Below are positions 26,164 to 35,278 of a stretch of DNA of 64,000 nt, piece after piece; the first letter of the stretch is position 1, and the number at the start of each line of letters is the position of its first letter. The notes under the pieces are model-generated. The model made no database searches, was not told where the DNA came from, and was given only the letters and a program-made list of their open reading frames with translations. A program made the translations under genes and the position numbers. The DNA is from Candidatus Methylacidiphilales bacterium (GTDB lineage Bacteria > Verrucomicrobiota > Verrucomicrobiia > Methylacidiphilales > CAZTYG01): NCBI GenBank assembly GCA_033875315.1, contig JANRJG010000041.1:1-64000 (forward strand), in the 5' to 3' direction.

Positions 26164-26388
26164 TTACACATCCACACAGACCCACTTCATCCTTCCCAAG
26201 GCCCCGCCCTTGATCGTCACGACCGACTTCGGGCATCGGAAATGGCCGGCCACAAGGCTGATGAGCTCCTGATTGGCCTTGCCATCCACCGGCGGAGACT
26301 TCAATCGCGCGACCCACGTGCCATCCGCCTCCTGAGCCAGAGAAGAGACCCGGGCATTCGGCTTCACTTTGACTTGGAGGAGGGGCAT
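26164..26388 (-). CDS. DUF167 (YggU-type) protein
   Basis: 74 residues from the ATG at 26388. The family core is clear: LLQVKVKPNARVSSLAQ, VARLKSPPVDGKANQELISLVAGHF, and SVVTIKGGALGRMKWVCV. The open frame starts earlier (26460) but family members begin at this point and the extension would overlap the next gene. Function unknown; small conserved cytoplasmic proteins. Confidence 0.85.
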   Translation of the reverse strand: MPLLQVKVKPNARVSSLAQEADGTWVARLKSPPVDGKANQELISLVAGHFRCPKSVVTIKGGALGRMKWVCVDV

Positions 26389-26456
26389 GGGCTTTGAAAT
26401 CAGGCGATGGCGCAGCGGGCTTTCCATACCTGAGAAAAACAAATCCTTCCCCAAGC

Positions 26457-28022
26457 TCAACGATCGGCCAACACGACTTTGGCCGTGTTGTGACCACTGG
26501 CGCCGAAGACCCCTCCTCCGGGGTGCGTACTCGATCCGGTCAAATACAAGCCGGGCAACGGTGTTTTGTATTCGGCCAGTTCGGGCAGGGGGCGGAACAT
26601 GAACATCTGATCCAGGCTCATTTCCAGATGCATCACGTTCGCCCGCAACAACCCGTGCATGCGCTCGATCTGCACCGGAGTCTGGATGAAGCGGTCGATC
26701 ATTTTCCCCCGCATGTTGGGGGCATAGCGGCAGACCAATTCATAAAGCTTGTCCGCCTCGCGCTCCTGGATCTCGTCCCAGTTTTCGCCGTTCGACAGTT
26801 CATACGGGTGATACTGCCCCCAGGTGAATAGGGTGTGTTTGCCCCCCGGGGCCAGGGTGGGATCGATCGCGGAAAAGGTCATGGCCACCACCGAGGGCTC
26901 GCGCGGGGGCAGGCCGAAGGAGAAATCGCGGAAGGAGCTTCTCAAATAATCCTCGCCCGGACACAACAACTGCATGGAGCTGTGGTAGGGAAGGGCGCCG
27001 GATGACGGATGGCGGACGACGGAATTATACACCGGCAATTCCTCGACCGCGTGGCGGACGATCATGCCGAAGCCGTTGCCGACGCGCGTGCGCAGGGTGC
27101 GTCTTTTCAGTTCCTCCGGTGGATTCTCCAGCAGTTTTCCAAAAAGCGTGTGCAGGTGGCAGGCGGAAACGACTTTCCTGGTTTCGAACGACCGCCCCCC
27201 GGCCTGGATTTCCCAGCCACCGGGCACCTGGCAAACGGATTCGACCGCGCAGTCGGTGTGGATTTCCCCACCGTGCGACTCGAGGCAACGCGCCAGCGCA
27301 GTGCTGAGTGAACCGGAGCCGCCCTTGGCCCGCCAGGCCCCGCACTTGTGGATCATGGCGTTCCAACCGAACATGTCGCCCGCCGCGACCTCGTCAGGCC
27401 CCGGACCGGACTGGGCGGAGAGCCAGAGCATGGCGGAACGGAGGTGTTCGTTCTCGAAGGTCTCCTTGATCACCTGTCCGTAGGGCGCCATGAGCTGGCG
27501 GGACGTGTCGAGGGACGACCAGAGTTTGCGCGACTTCCCCATGCGGAGGTTGCGCTTGAACATGGTCCAGAACAGCCGCCCGGGATTGGGGGGCTGGAGG
27601 AAGGTTTCAAAAACCCCCTCGTTCAATTCCATCCAGTGCCGCACAAACGCGCGGTAACGGTCGGCATCGGCGGGAGAGAAGGCGGCAATGCTGGCACAGG
27701 TTTTATCGACATCGCGGTAGAAGGTGATGCCCAGGTCGGTGCCGAGGACGGGGTAATGGGCCCAGGGGTCCATTTCGATGTATTCCAATCCATGGCGGGT
27801 GCAGAGATCCAGGTCGCGCAGGACCGGGGTGAGATGGATCATGATGTGGACGGAGGACCCGACATCGATGCGGTAGCCGGGGATCAAGTCGGTCTGGGTG
27901 CAGACGGCTCCGCCGACGACGGGTCGCCGTTCGAGGACGGCAACCTTCTTTCCCGCTTTGGCGAGGTAGGCGGCGCAGACCAGGCCGTTGTGCCCGGCCC
28001 CGATGACCACAACATCATGCAT
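26457..28022 (-). CDS. FAD-dependent phytoene-dehydrogenase-like oxidoreductase
   Basis: 521 residues from the ATG at 28022 (DVVVIGAGHNGLVCAAYLAKAG is the dinucleotide-binding fold right at the start; the 12 codons further upstream are not needed). Later segments KGGSGSLSTALARCLESHGG and a C-terminal PGLYLTGSSTHPGGGVFGASG bind FAD, as in the CrtI/CrtO and PYROXD2 group. Members desaturate, isomerise or ketolate carotenoids; others are of unknown use. There is no crtB or other carotenoid gene nearby, so substrate cannot be assigned. Confidence 0.85.
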   Translation of the reverse strand: MHDVVVIGAGHNGLVCAAYLAKAGKKVAVLERRPVVGGAVCTQTDLIPGYRIDVGSSVHIMIHLTPVLRDLDLCTRHGLEYIEMDPWAHYPVLGTDLGITFYRDVDKTCASIAAFSPADADRYRAFVRHWMELNEGVFETFLQPPNPGRLFWTMFKRNLRMGKSRKLWSSLDTSRQLMAPYGQVIKETFENEHLRSAMLWLSAQSGPGPDEVAAGDMFGWNAMIHKCGAWRAKGGSGSLSTALARCLESHGGEIHTDCAVESVCQVPGGWEIQAGGRSFETRKVVSACHLHTLFGKLLENPPEELKRRTLRTRVGNGFGMIVRHAVEELPVYNSVVRHPSSGALPYHSSMQLLCPGEDYLRSSFRDFSFGLPPREPSVVAMTFSAIDPTLAPGGKHTLFTWGQYHPYELSNGENWDEIQEREADKLYELVCRYAPNMRGKMIDRFIQTPVQIERMHGLLRANVMHLEMSLDQMFMFRPLPELAEYKTPLPGLYLTGSSTHPGGGVFGASGHNTAKVVLADR

Positions 28023-28119
28023 AGGCACTGACAATGTCAGGTGGGCCGGACAAAGCAAACGGAAGACGGTGGACGCTTGGCCATGGGCGGATCCGCGTGT
28101 CCCGCCATGGGCAGAACGG

Positions 28120-28812
28120 TCAATTCCCTGCAGTTCCAGAAGACTTCCGCCACCAGTGGAACCCCGCGCAGGCCATGATCAGGGACATGACGATCCAAAA
28201 GATCCCGTGGCTGAGATGGAGCTGCTCGGCATAGAAGCCCTGGTTGCACAGTCCCTGGAGGGTCAGCTTGACCCCGATCCAAGAGACCAGGACGTAAGCA
28301 TAGATGTTGAGTTCGGGGAACTTCTCCAGAACCTTGAGCACGGCCATGGCGGCGAAGCGCATGGCGATGAGGCCGATGACCGCCCCGGCGTAGATGATCC
28401 AGATGTTGCTGGTCAGGGCGACCGCGGCAAGGACCGAGTCCACGGCGAAGGCCAGGTCGGTCAACTCGATCACCAGAACGGTGGCCCAGAATCCGCGTTG
28501 GCGAACGGGCCGACCCCCGGCATCCGGACAACCTTCGGAAGGTGCCGTGAGATGGTTGAGACCTAGCCAGATGAGGTAGCCGCCACCGAGGACTTGGAGG
28601 AACCAAAACTTGATGATCCAGGCGGCGGAGAGGATGGCCAGGCCGCGCAGGACAAAGGCGCCCAGGATGCCATAGAAGAGGGCGCGGCGCCGTTGGTCCG
28701 GCGGCAGGCCGTTGGCCAGGGCCCCGAGGACGATGGCGTTGTCGGCCGAAAGAACGATCTCCAGACCCACCAGGGTCGCGATCATGACCGGCGCTTCCAT
28801 CATGGCGTTCAT
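28120..28812 (-). CDS. TerC-family integral membrane protein
   Basis: 230 residues, about seven membrane helices. The family motif GLEIVLSADNAIVLGAL (about 16-32) and the repeat VIELTDLAFAVDSVLAAVAL (about 114-133) place acidic residues inside the membrane, as in the TerC/Alx/YkoY metal exporters. Manganese efflux is the established activity of several relatives; substrate here is inferred. Its stop lies beyond an ATGA overlap with the upstream aminotransferase, suggesting one transcript. Confidence 0.88.
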   Translation of the reverse strand: MNAMMEAPVMIATLVGLEIVLSADNAIVLGALANGLPPDQRRRALFYGILGAFVLRGLAILSAAWIIKFWFLQVLGGGYLIWLGLNHLTAPSEGCPDAGGRPVRQRGFWATVLVIELTDLAFAVDSVLAAVALTSNIWIIYAGAVIGLIAMRFAAMAVLKVLEKFPELNIYAYVLVSWIGVKLTLQGLCNQGFYAEQLHLSHGIFWIVMSLIMACAGFHWWRKSSGTAGN

Positions 28813-29984
28813 AGAGCTTTGACAAACTCCCCGATGCGTTCCACGGCCACTTCCAATTGGTCGTAGGCGGTGGCGTAACTGCAGCGGACATACCCCGCAC
28901 CTCCGGGCCCGAAGGCATCCCCGGGAACCACCGCCACTTTTTTATCTTCTAGCAACTTGAGAGCGAATTCGCGGCTGGTCAATCCGGTGCGCTTGATCGA
29001 GGGGAAGACATAGAACGCGCCCTTGGGTTCGTGGCAGTCCAAACCCATGGCGTTGAAGTGGTGGACGAGGAAGTTGCGGCGGCGTTCGTATTCGTCGCGC
29101 ATTTTTTCCATGGCCGGCATGCCGTTTTTAAGGGCCTCGAGGGCCGCCTCCTGGCTGATGATGGAGGCACAGAGCATGGAATACTGGTGGATGCGCATCA
29201 TGGCCTCGGTCAGGGCGGCGGGGGCGCAGGCGTAGCCGATGCGGAATCCGGTCATGGCAAAGGCTTTGCTGAACCCGTGGAGGAAGATGGTACGCTCGCG
29301 CATACCGGGAACCGTGGTGATGGACTGGTGCCCGCCGGCATAGGTCAACTCGGAGTAGATCTCGTCGGTCAAAACGATGAGATCGTGCTCGATGCAGACG
29401 CGGGCGATTTTTTCCTGCTCGCTGCGCGGAAGGGTCCCGCCGGTGGGGTTGGTGGGGAAGTTGAGCATGACCGCCTTGGTCCGCGGGGTGATGGCACGGA
29501 CCAGATCATCCGCCCGGAGAACAAAGCCCTCTTCCGCCCGGGTCGATACCGCCACCGCCTTGCCGTGGGCCAGCGCGATACTCGGGCTGTAGGAAACATA
29601 ACAGGGTTCGTGGTAGACGACCTCATCGCCGGGATTGAGAACCGCCCTCAGGGCCAGGTCGATGGCTTCGGAGACCCCGACGGAAACCAAAATCTCGCAG
29701 GTGGGGTCGTAACGAACCCCGAAGTGTTCCTGCACGTAACGGGAAATTTCCCGTCGGAGCGAGGGGGCCCCAAGGTTAGAGGTGTAGCCGGTGCGTCCAC
29801 GTTCCAGAGCAAAGATGGCGGCCTCACGAATGTGCCAAGGGGTGACAAAGTCCGGCTCACCGATGCCCAACGAGATGACATCCGACATCGATTGCACGAT
29901 CTCGAAAAAATCCCGGATGCCGGAGCGCGGAATTTTGCGGACATGTTCGGCGACGTAGTCGCGCGTATTCTGCTGGGTCTTCAT
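28809..29984 (-). CDS. Class I/II PLP-dependent aminotransferase
   Basis: 391 residues, fold type I. The PLP lysine lies in GFSKAFAMTGFRIGYACAP (about 235-253), with NFPTNPTGG and the substrate arginine region near RCSYATAYDQL. Closest to the AspC/alanine-type aminotransferases. An Lrp/AsnC regulator sits 23 bases upstream, an arrangement known from Bacillus alaR-alaT, so alanine or a related amino acid is a reasonable guess for the substrate. Confidence 0.88.
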   Translation of the reverse strand: MKTQQNTRDYVAEHVRKIPRSGIRDFFEIVQSMSDVISLGIGEPDFVTPWHIREAAIFALERGRTGYTSNLGAPSLRREISRYVQEHFGVRYDPTCEILVSVGVSEAIDLALRAVLNPGDEVVYHEPCYVSYSPSIALAHGKAVAVSTRAEEGFVLRADDLVRAITPRTKAVMLNFPTNPTGGTLPRSEQEKIARVCIEHDLIVLTDEIYSELTYAGGHQSITTVPGMRERTIFLHGFSKAFAMTGFRIGYACAPAALTEAMMRIHQYSMLCASIISQEAALEALKNGMPAMEKMRDEYERRRNFLVHHFNAMGLDCHEPKGAFYVFPSIKRTGLTSREFALKLLEDKKVAVVPGDAFGPGGAGYVRCSYATAYDQLEVAVERIGEFVKAL

Positions 29985-30007
29985 GGCGCGGAAGCCGTGG
30001 AAACAGC

Positions 30008-30487
30008 TCAGGGTGTGACCTTGAGGCGGTCGTCGAAGGTCTCCTCGGGGTAGAGTGTGCCCATTTCCTTGTAGGTCTTGAGCTGGAAATGGGTGGCGGT
30101 GGAAAGCACCCCCTGGATGGTGGAAAGTTTCTGGGAGACGAAACTGGCCACGGCTCGGAGATCCCCGCCCTCGACGACCACCAACAAGTCATAACCCCCG
30201 CTCATGAGACGGCAGGACTGGACTTCGTCGAAGCGGGAGATGCGGGAGGCGATACGGTCGAAGCCCCCATCGCGCTCCGGGGAAATGCGGACTTCAATGA
30301 CCGCCTGGACCAGTTTGCGGCCGGTCTTGTCGTCATTGACAATGGCCTTGTAGCCGAGGATGACCTTTTCTTCTTCCAGATGGCGGATTCTTTCCCGCAC
30401 CTGGTCGACCGTCATCTTGAGTTGGACGGCGATGGACTCGGGCGAAGCCAGGGCATTGGCCTCAAGGATGGAGAGGATGGGGTCCAT
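30008..30487 (-). CDS. Lrp/AsnC-family regulator
   Basis: 159 residues: winged HTH (about 1-60, SILEANALASPESIAVQLKMTVDQVRERIRHLEEEKVI) followed by an AsnC/RAM ligand-binding domain (about 70-150, VQAVIEVRISPERDGGFDR with SGGYDLLVVVEGGDL). Such regulators form octamers that sense amino acids. It most likely controls the aminotransferase directly downstream. Confidence 0.9.
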   Translation of the reverse strand: MDPILSILEANALASPESIAVQLKMTVDQVRERIRHLEEEKVILGYKAIVNDDKTGRKLVQAVIEVRISPERDGGFDRIASRISRFDEVQSCRLMSGGYDLLVVVEGGDLRAVASFVSQKLSTIQGVLSTATHFQLKTYKEMGTLYPEETFDDRLKVTP

Positions 30488-30579
30488 AAAAATAAGTTAG
30501 TAGGAAGGAATAAGGAAGGGAATCAGGAATCCCCCCCGGCGGTGGTGTTCCAGAGGCACCGCAGGGAAACTTTCAAGCC

Positions 30580-30996
30580 TCAGGGAACGATGAAGATTTT
30601 CCCGGTGTAGGGGCACTTGACCTGGGTGCCGGAGGCGATGCCTTTGACGTCGACTTCACCGGCGTAGCGGGCATAGGGACTCTTGACCAATCCGGGTTTG
30701 CCGGCGATTTTTTCGCCCAGCGGGTATTCCTGCTTGGCCGTTGGTTTGGCTCCACCACTTTCCCAGGGCTTGGGCTCGTTGCTGACCGTGCGGCGCGGAG
30801 CGTTGTTGGCCGGGGCGTTGGGTGCCGTTGGAGCGGTTGGAGAAGGCATGGCGTTGGGATCGAGCGGGGCGGGCTCCGTGTAGGGGGCGGTTTGCGAAGC
30901 GTCCGCATAACCGGTACCGGAACTGGAGCACCCCACCCAGGCCAAGGGCAGGACCCCGAGCAGGATTCGCGATAGGACAGGCAGGGCGGTTTTCAT
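30580..30996 (-). CDS. Small lipoprotein, proline/alanine-rich
   Basis: 138 residues with a lipoprotein signal peptide (ILLGVLPLAWVGC, Cys at about 22; the residue before it is glycine as required), a low-complexity Pro/Ala/Asn linker (about 35-90) and a compact end with GASGTQ-like and VKCPYTGKIFIVP segments. The final part (about 85-138) probably folds, since it holds a CPYTGKIF motif also seen in small secreted proteins of this phylum. Function unknown; it stands alone with gaps of 92 and 75 bases to its neighbours. Confidence 0.65.
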   Translation of the reverse strand: MKTALPVLSRILLGVLPLAWVGCSSSGTGYADASQTAPYTEPAPLDPNAMPSPTAPTAPNAPANNAPRRTVSNEPKPWESGGAKPTAKQEYPLGEKIAGKPGLVKSPYARYAGEVDVKGIASGTQVKCPYTGKIFIVP

Positions 30997-31071
30997 AGAG
31001 TTATCACACTAGAACAGCCCCGGGCTTCGGCAAACCCGAAATTCAGCGCCTTCAGTGCCGCAGGAGCGGGA

Positions 31072-33096
31072 TCAAACGACCGACCAGCGCGCGCAGAAGG
31101 TCACGGTGTCGGCTTCCCCGGGCGCCAAGTGGAGCGGGATGCCGGACACCACGGCACTGCCCTGGCGGATGGGGGTGGTTCCTTCCGCGGAATTACAGAC
31201 CACGGGATAGGACCAAAGCAACAACGGACGATCGGCCTGGAAATGAAAGGATGGGGTCCCGGGGACCGAACGGGCCCGCCAGACCGTGGCCGCCCCCTCA
31301 TACCAGGAATGCCCGGCGGCATACACCTGCTCCCCAACCACCCACTGCATGTGTTCATCCCCGCCGGGCAGGGCCAGGTTGACCTGGACACCAAGGACGG
31401 CCTGCACGGACAGCTTGCCCTGGTTTTCCAACCGGTAAGCGATGCGCAGTTCATCCGGCCGCTCCGGATGCCAAAGGAAGGACTTCTGCATCTTCACCGG
31501 CACGGGGGCGGTCATTTTGACCGAGCCGCGACGCAGGAACACCACCAGATGGCCTCCATCGGCTGTTTTTTCCTGCAAGCATTCGAAAGGTTGGCCGATG
31601 AAATCGCCCAATTCCGTGGCCCGTCCGGTGGCGAGTTCCTCGACGGTGGTTTGTTTGCGGAAGAAGATTTCCTGGAAGGCGTGACGGGTCCATGGGTCGA
31701 CCACGGCCGCGGCACCGCCCTCCGGAGCCGGCCCGGGACCGGACTCGCGGTAGCGGGTCATGGTGTTGCAGAGATTGAAACCGGTGCCGAGGTGGCTCCA
31801 TTCGAACAACGCCCCGCCCCGGGCGGAAGACCAGGCCAATGCGGTGGTGGGGCTTTCCAACAAAACTTCGGGTGAACCATCGGCATCGGAATCCGCCACC
31901 ACGATTTGCGCGGGCTGTCCCTGCAGGGCCAGGGACTGCGCGGAAAGGAGGCTTCGCCAAACGGCCTCGCGCAGATGGGGCGAATAAATCCCCCCGCTGG
32001 TGCCGTACCAATAGGCGGTATTGCACTGGGCCTCGTGCAGGTGCCGCTGGATCTCGGCCCGGTGGGGATGGTCAGAGGGCAGCCGCCGCTTCAACCATAA
32101 CCCCTTTTTATGCATCAAATTGGATTCCAGGTAGCGGGCACGGAAACCCGCCCATGAACCGGCGCGGAAATAAGGCAGGAATTGGTCGGCATCGAAGCGG
32201 GCCTGCAGATTCTGCCGTGCCTGTTGGAAAGCCAGGCGGGTTTCATCCGGCAATGACCACACCCCCAATTCCTTCGACACCCCCGGGGGCAGGTAGCAAT
32301 GCCCGGTGGGCGGGTTGGCGGCGAGTGTCTCGGAGAAGAAACCGAGACGGATCCAGTCGGCCTGTTCGCAGAAACGGGCCAGGAGCTGGCGCAGATGGCC
32401 GGAGTCGAGCAACCGCTCGCGGCTTCCCGGCCAAACCGACCAACGCTCGGCCTGGTCGGCACAGGTCAGGGCGATGTCGCCCCGGTTGGCCATGCGACGG
32501 AGGAAGGCGAACAACTCATCCGCCGGTGCAAAGGGGATCATCCGCAACAAAGTATCGTCGTTGGGGAAGAGGCGGCAGCAGTCGCCCATATGCTCGGTGA
32601 CGAGATGGCCATGGAGTGCGCCGCCCGGAACCCCGGCCTGGAGGAGGCGATCGCGGGTGACCACGGTGTAGGCCAGTCCGGCTTGGGCAAGGGTGCGGGG
32701 CAGATCGGTGGCCCAAACTCCCTCCGCCAACCAAAGCCCGGCAGGCCGCAGGCCGCGGGCGCTCCACCAATCCCGTGTGAGGGCCAGCTGGCCAAGGCGG
32801 TCGTCGTCTTCCAGGTCGGCCAGGATCGGCTCGTAGAATCCAGTGGCCAGGATCTCGACCCGCCCTTCACCGGCCATTCGCTGGAGGATTTCCAGGTACT
32901 CTGGGAAGTTTTCCGCCAGATAAAGGAGAAGGGGGCCCGAGTAGGAAAGATTGAACTTCAGGGGGGAGGCCTCTTCGAGCAAACGCAGCAACGGAAGGTA
33001 TCCATGACGGCAGCAATCCTCCAGGACCCCGGGCAGGTTGCCGAAGGGTTGGTGGTGGTGCAGGGCCAGATGGAGGGTGACAATACGCGAGGCCAT
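31072..33096 (-). CDS. GH57 4-alpha-glucanotransferase/amylase-like enzyme
   Basis: 674 residues from the ATG at 33096. The HLALHHHQPFGNLPGVLE start is the GH57 signature. GLWLAEGVWA holds the nucleophile (Glu125), and CADQAERWSVWPGS the acid/base (Asp214). The same spacing as in Thermococcus 4-alpha-glucanotransferase (659 residues) makes that activity the best guess, and the C-terminal half looks like the DUF1925/DUF1926 beta-domains of that enzyme. It acts on maltodextrin or glycogen branches. Directly follows a second GH57 gene. Confidence 0.85.
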   Translation of the reverse strand: MASRIVTLHLALHHHQPFGNLPGVLEDCCRHGYLPLLRLLEEASPLKFNLSYSGPLLLYLAENFPEYLEILQRMAGEGRVEILATGFYEPILADLEDDDRLGQLALTRDWWSARGLRPAGLWLAEGVWATDLPRTLAQAGLAYTVVTRDRLLQAGVPGGALHGHLVTEHMGDCCRLFPNDDTLLRMIPFAPADELFAFLRRMANRGDIALTCADQAERWSVWPGSRERLLDSGHLRQLLARFCEQADWIRLGFFSETLAANPPTGHCYLPPGVSKELGVWSLPDETRLAFQQARQNLQARFDADQFLPYFRAGSWAGFRARYLESNLMHKKGLWLKRRLPSDHPHRAEIQRHLHEAQCNTAYWYGTSGGIYSPHLREAVWRSLLSAQSLALQGQPAQIVVADSDADGSPEVLLESPTTALAWSSARGGALFEWSHLGTGFNLCNTMTRYRESGPGPAPEGGAAAVVDPWTRHAFQEIFFRKQTTVEELATGRATELGDFIGQPFECLQEKTADGGHLVVFLRRGSVKMTAPVPVKMQKSFLWHPERPDELRIAYRLENQGKLSVQAVLGVQVNLALPGGDEHMQWVVGEQVYAAGHSWYEGAATVWRARSVPGTPSFHFQADRPLLLWSYPVVCNSAEGTTPIRQGSAVVSGIPLHLAPGEADTVTFCARWSVV

Positions 33097-33105
33097 GGCG
33101 TGCAA

Positions 33106-35274
33106 TCAGATGAACCAATGGTTCAGGGTGAAACCCGGACTGGGTCCTTCAAATTCAATGAAGCCCCGTTCGGGGTAGCGTTCCTTTTCCACGCCGTCTT
33201 TCCAAATCTGGACAAAAAAGGCGACTTTTTCACCCCGGTCTTCCAATCCGATCGCGTTGAGGCCGATGGACAATTCCATCCGGTCCCCCCAACCGACCTC
33301 AACCATTCCTTCCTTCCTCACCTCGAAATGGACTCCATCCGGGCTGGCTTCCCACGACCCGCCTCCGTCCCGCAGGACCCGGGCCCGGGCGTGGCACGGA
33401 CGACAGAAGACCGCCATGATCTCATCGGGTTGCCCCGCACCAAAGTCGACCCGGAGGTAGAACCGCCCCCGGTCGAACCCGTAGTGGATGTCGGAAACCA
33501 TGCGGTCCGCCTGGAACATGGCCGTCTGTTGTTGGTGCACCAGGACGCGACCACTGCCCAGCCAGTCAAAATAACCCAGGGCCCAGCCGTCGATGCGGGG
33601 GGAAATGAAGGCCGTCGGACGGGTGAACCCGGCGGGACGTCCGCGTTGGCGCACCGGCACCTCGAGATACTGCGGAGGCGGACACCCCAGCAGGAGGTAG
33701 ACATTCTGCAGGTGCAAACGGAAAAGCTCGTCGAAGAGCATGTCCGAATCATTCTGGAAATCCGGTCCGTACCACCAGAACCAATCGCTGCCCTCGGCGG
33801 CATAGATCTCCAGCCAGGCGCGATCCGCCACCGCCGGGTCCAGGGCGTGCTCGCGCTGGTGGCGCAGGAGGAACTCGCGCGTTTGGGCCACCAGGTCCCA
33901 GGCGTTGTTTTCCTCGGGATCGCCGATCCAGATGTCAAAGTTCCCCCCGATCCATGAGCCACTGTGCAGGCGGGTGATTTCCGGCTCTCCGGCGGAGGCA
34001 TCCATGACCCCGCCCAGCAGGCAGGTGTTGAGCCGTTCACTGGCGAGAACACCCTCATAAAGCAGCGCGAGAAACCGCTCCCCGCCATCAGGGAAAGCCT
34101 CCCAGGCGTTTTCGCCATCAAGGGCCAGGAGGGCCACCGGCTGGCGGGTGGCGGCCACCCCGGCGATGTGCTCGAGGTGGTGGACCACGAAACCAGCCGC
34201 CTGTGCGGCCGAGTTGCGGGCGGCATTGAAACCGATGAAATCTGAAAGCGGGCGCTCGCGGAAAAGGGCCCTTACCCTTGCTCCTTCATGGCGACAAGCC
34301 CAGGGTTGGAAGAGTTCGAGGTGGTCGACGGTTTTGCCAGCCCATGCCGGGTCCCCGGAAAGGCTGCGGAACAGGATGTCCTCATCGGTGCAAAAGTACT
34401 CGATCCCGGCCTCCTGCATCAGGGGGAGGATCTCCGGGGCGACTGAACCCTCACTGGGCCACATGCCGCGGGCGGGCCTTCCGAAGGTGCTGGCGTGGAG
34501 TTCCTGGGCCAGGCGGAGATGGGCCCGGACATCCTCCGGGGCCCCGTAGGGCGCGGGAAATTCCCGCCCCGGCATGGCGCGGGCGGCGATGCGGTTGTCG
34601 TAGACCACGGGCATGATGGGATGGAAGAACGGCGTGGTCGTGATTTCCACCGCCCCCTGGTCCTGGGCCTCGCGGTAACGGCTGAGGACGGTGCGGACGA
34701 TCTCATAATGGATGTCGAGGACGCGGTTTTTCTCCTCCTCGGTGAACCCGCGGCCCTTGCGGCGGAGTTCCTCCAGTTCCGGGTAAAGGCGAAAGGCGCT
34801 GAAACCGCACCAGTTCAGGTTGTACCAGGTCTGGAGATCGAGCAGATCCTGGCTGGAGAAGAGGCGGGCCGCGCCGGACAGGCTGTCATGGTTCCAATCG
34901 CGTCCGCGCAACTCCAGCAATTCCCGGTAACGCGGGAAGGGGTCGATCAGGTTGGCCCAGTGTATTTTGAAGAAATGCTCGAGCAGGCGGCAGCGGTCGG
35001 TCAGATCCAGTTCGGCCGCGGGCTTGCGCGACCATTGTTCCCAGAGGTCGGACACGCTTCCGGAGGCCAGCTCCTGCAACTGCTGGACCAGGACGGGGGT
35101 GAAGTTGAAATTGGTCCGCAAAGCGGGATAGCGGCGGGCCATTTCGATCATGTCGAGGTAACCCTTGGCCGCATGCAGGCGGACCCAGGGCATCATGGCC
35201 GTCTTCGTCAAGGGATTGACGTAGTACGGCTGGTGCATGTGCCAGAGGAACACCACCTGGAGCGGCCCGGCCAT
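33106..35274 (-). CDS. GH57 alpha-amylase-like glycoside hydrolase
   Basis: 722 residues from the ATG at 35274, four bases after the galT-like stop. Begins VVFLWHMHQPYYVNP, the GH57 opening. GMWPSEGSVAPEIL holds the nucleophile glutamate and ALDGENAWEAFPDGG the catalytic aspartate region. A C-terminal beta-rich part (FYLRVDFGAGQPDEIM) resembles the accessory domain of GH57 amylopullulanases and amylases. Not closely similar to the neighbouring GH57 protein, so the two are probably ancient partners rather than a recent duplication. Cytoplasmic; no signal peptide. Confidence 0.82.
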   Translation of the reverse strand: MAGPLQVVFLWHMHQPYYVNPLTKTAMMPWVRLHAAKGYLDMIEMARRYPALRTNFNFTPVLVQQLQELASGSVSDLWEQWSRKPAAELDLTDRCRLLEHFFKIHWANLIDPFPRYRELLELRGRDWNHDSLSGAARLFSSQDLLDLQTWYNLNWCGFSAFRLYPELEELRRKGRGFTEEEKNRVLDIHYEIVRTVLSRYREAQDQGAVEITTTPFFHPIMPVVYDNRIAARAMPGREFPAPYGAPEDVRAHLRLAQELHASTFGRPARGMWPSEGSVAPEILPLMQEAGIEYFCTDEDILFRSLSGDPAWAGKTVDHLELFQPWACRHEGARVRALFRERPLSDFIGFNAARNSAAQAAGFVVHHLEHIAGVAATRQPVALLALDGENAWEAFPDGGERFLALLYEGVLASERLNTCLLGGVMDASAGEPEITRLHSGSWIGGNFDIWIGDPEENNAWDLVAQTREFLLRHQREHALDPAVADRAWLEIYAAEGSDWFWWYGPDFQNDSDMLFDELFRLHLQNVYLLLGCPPPQYLEVPVRQRGRPAGFTRPTAFISPRIDGWALGYFDWLGSGRVLVHQQQTAMFQADRMVSDIHYGFDRGRFYLRVDFGAGQPDEIMAVFCRPCHARARVLRDGGGSWEASPDGVHFEVRKEGMVEVGWGDRMELSIGLNAIGLEDRGEKVAFFVQIWKDGVEKERYPERGFIEFEGPSPGFTLNHWFI

Positions 35275-35278
35275 CGCG

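Noticed and set aside
26389-26460. Upstream extension of the DUF167 gene
   Set aside because: Would overlap the oxidoreductase end, and family members begin at the ATG at 26388.
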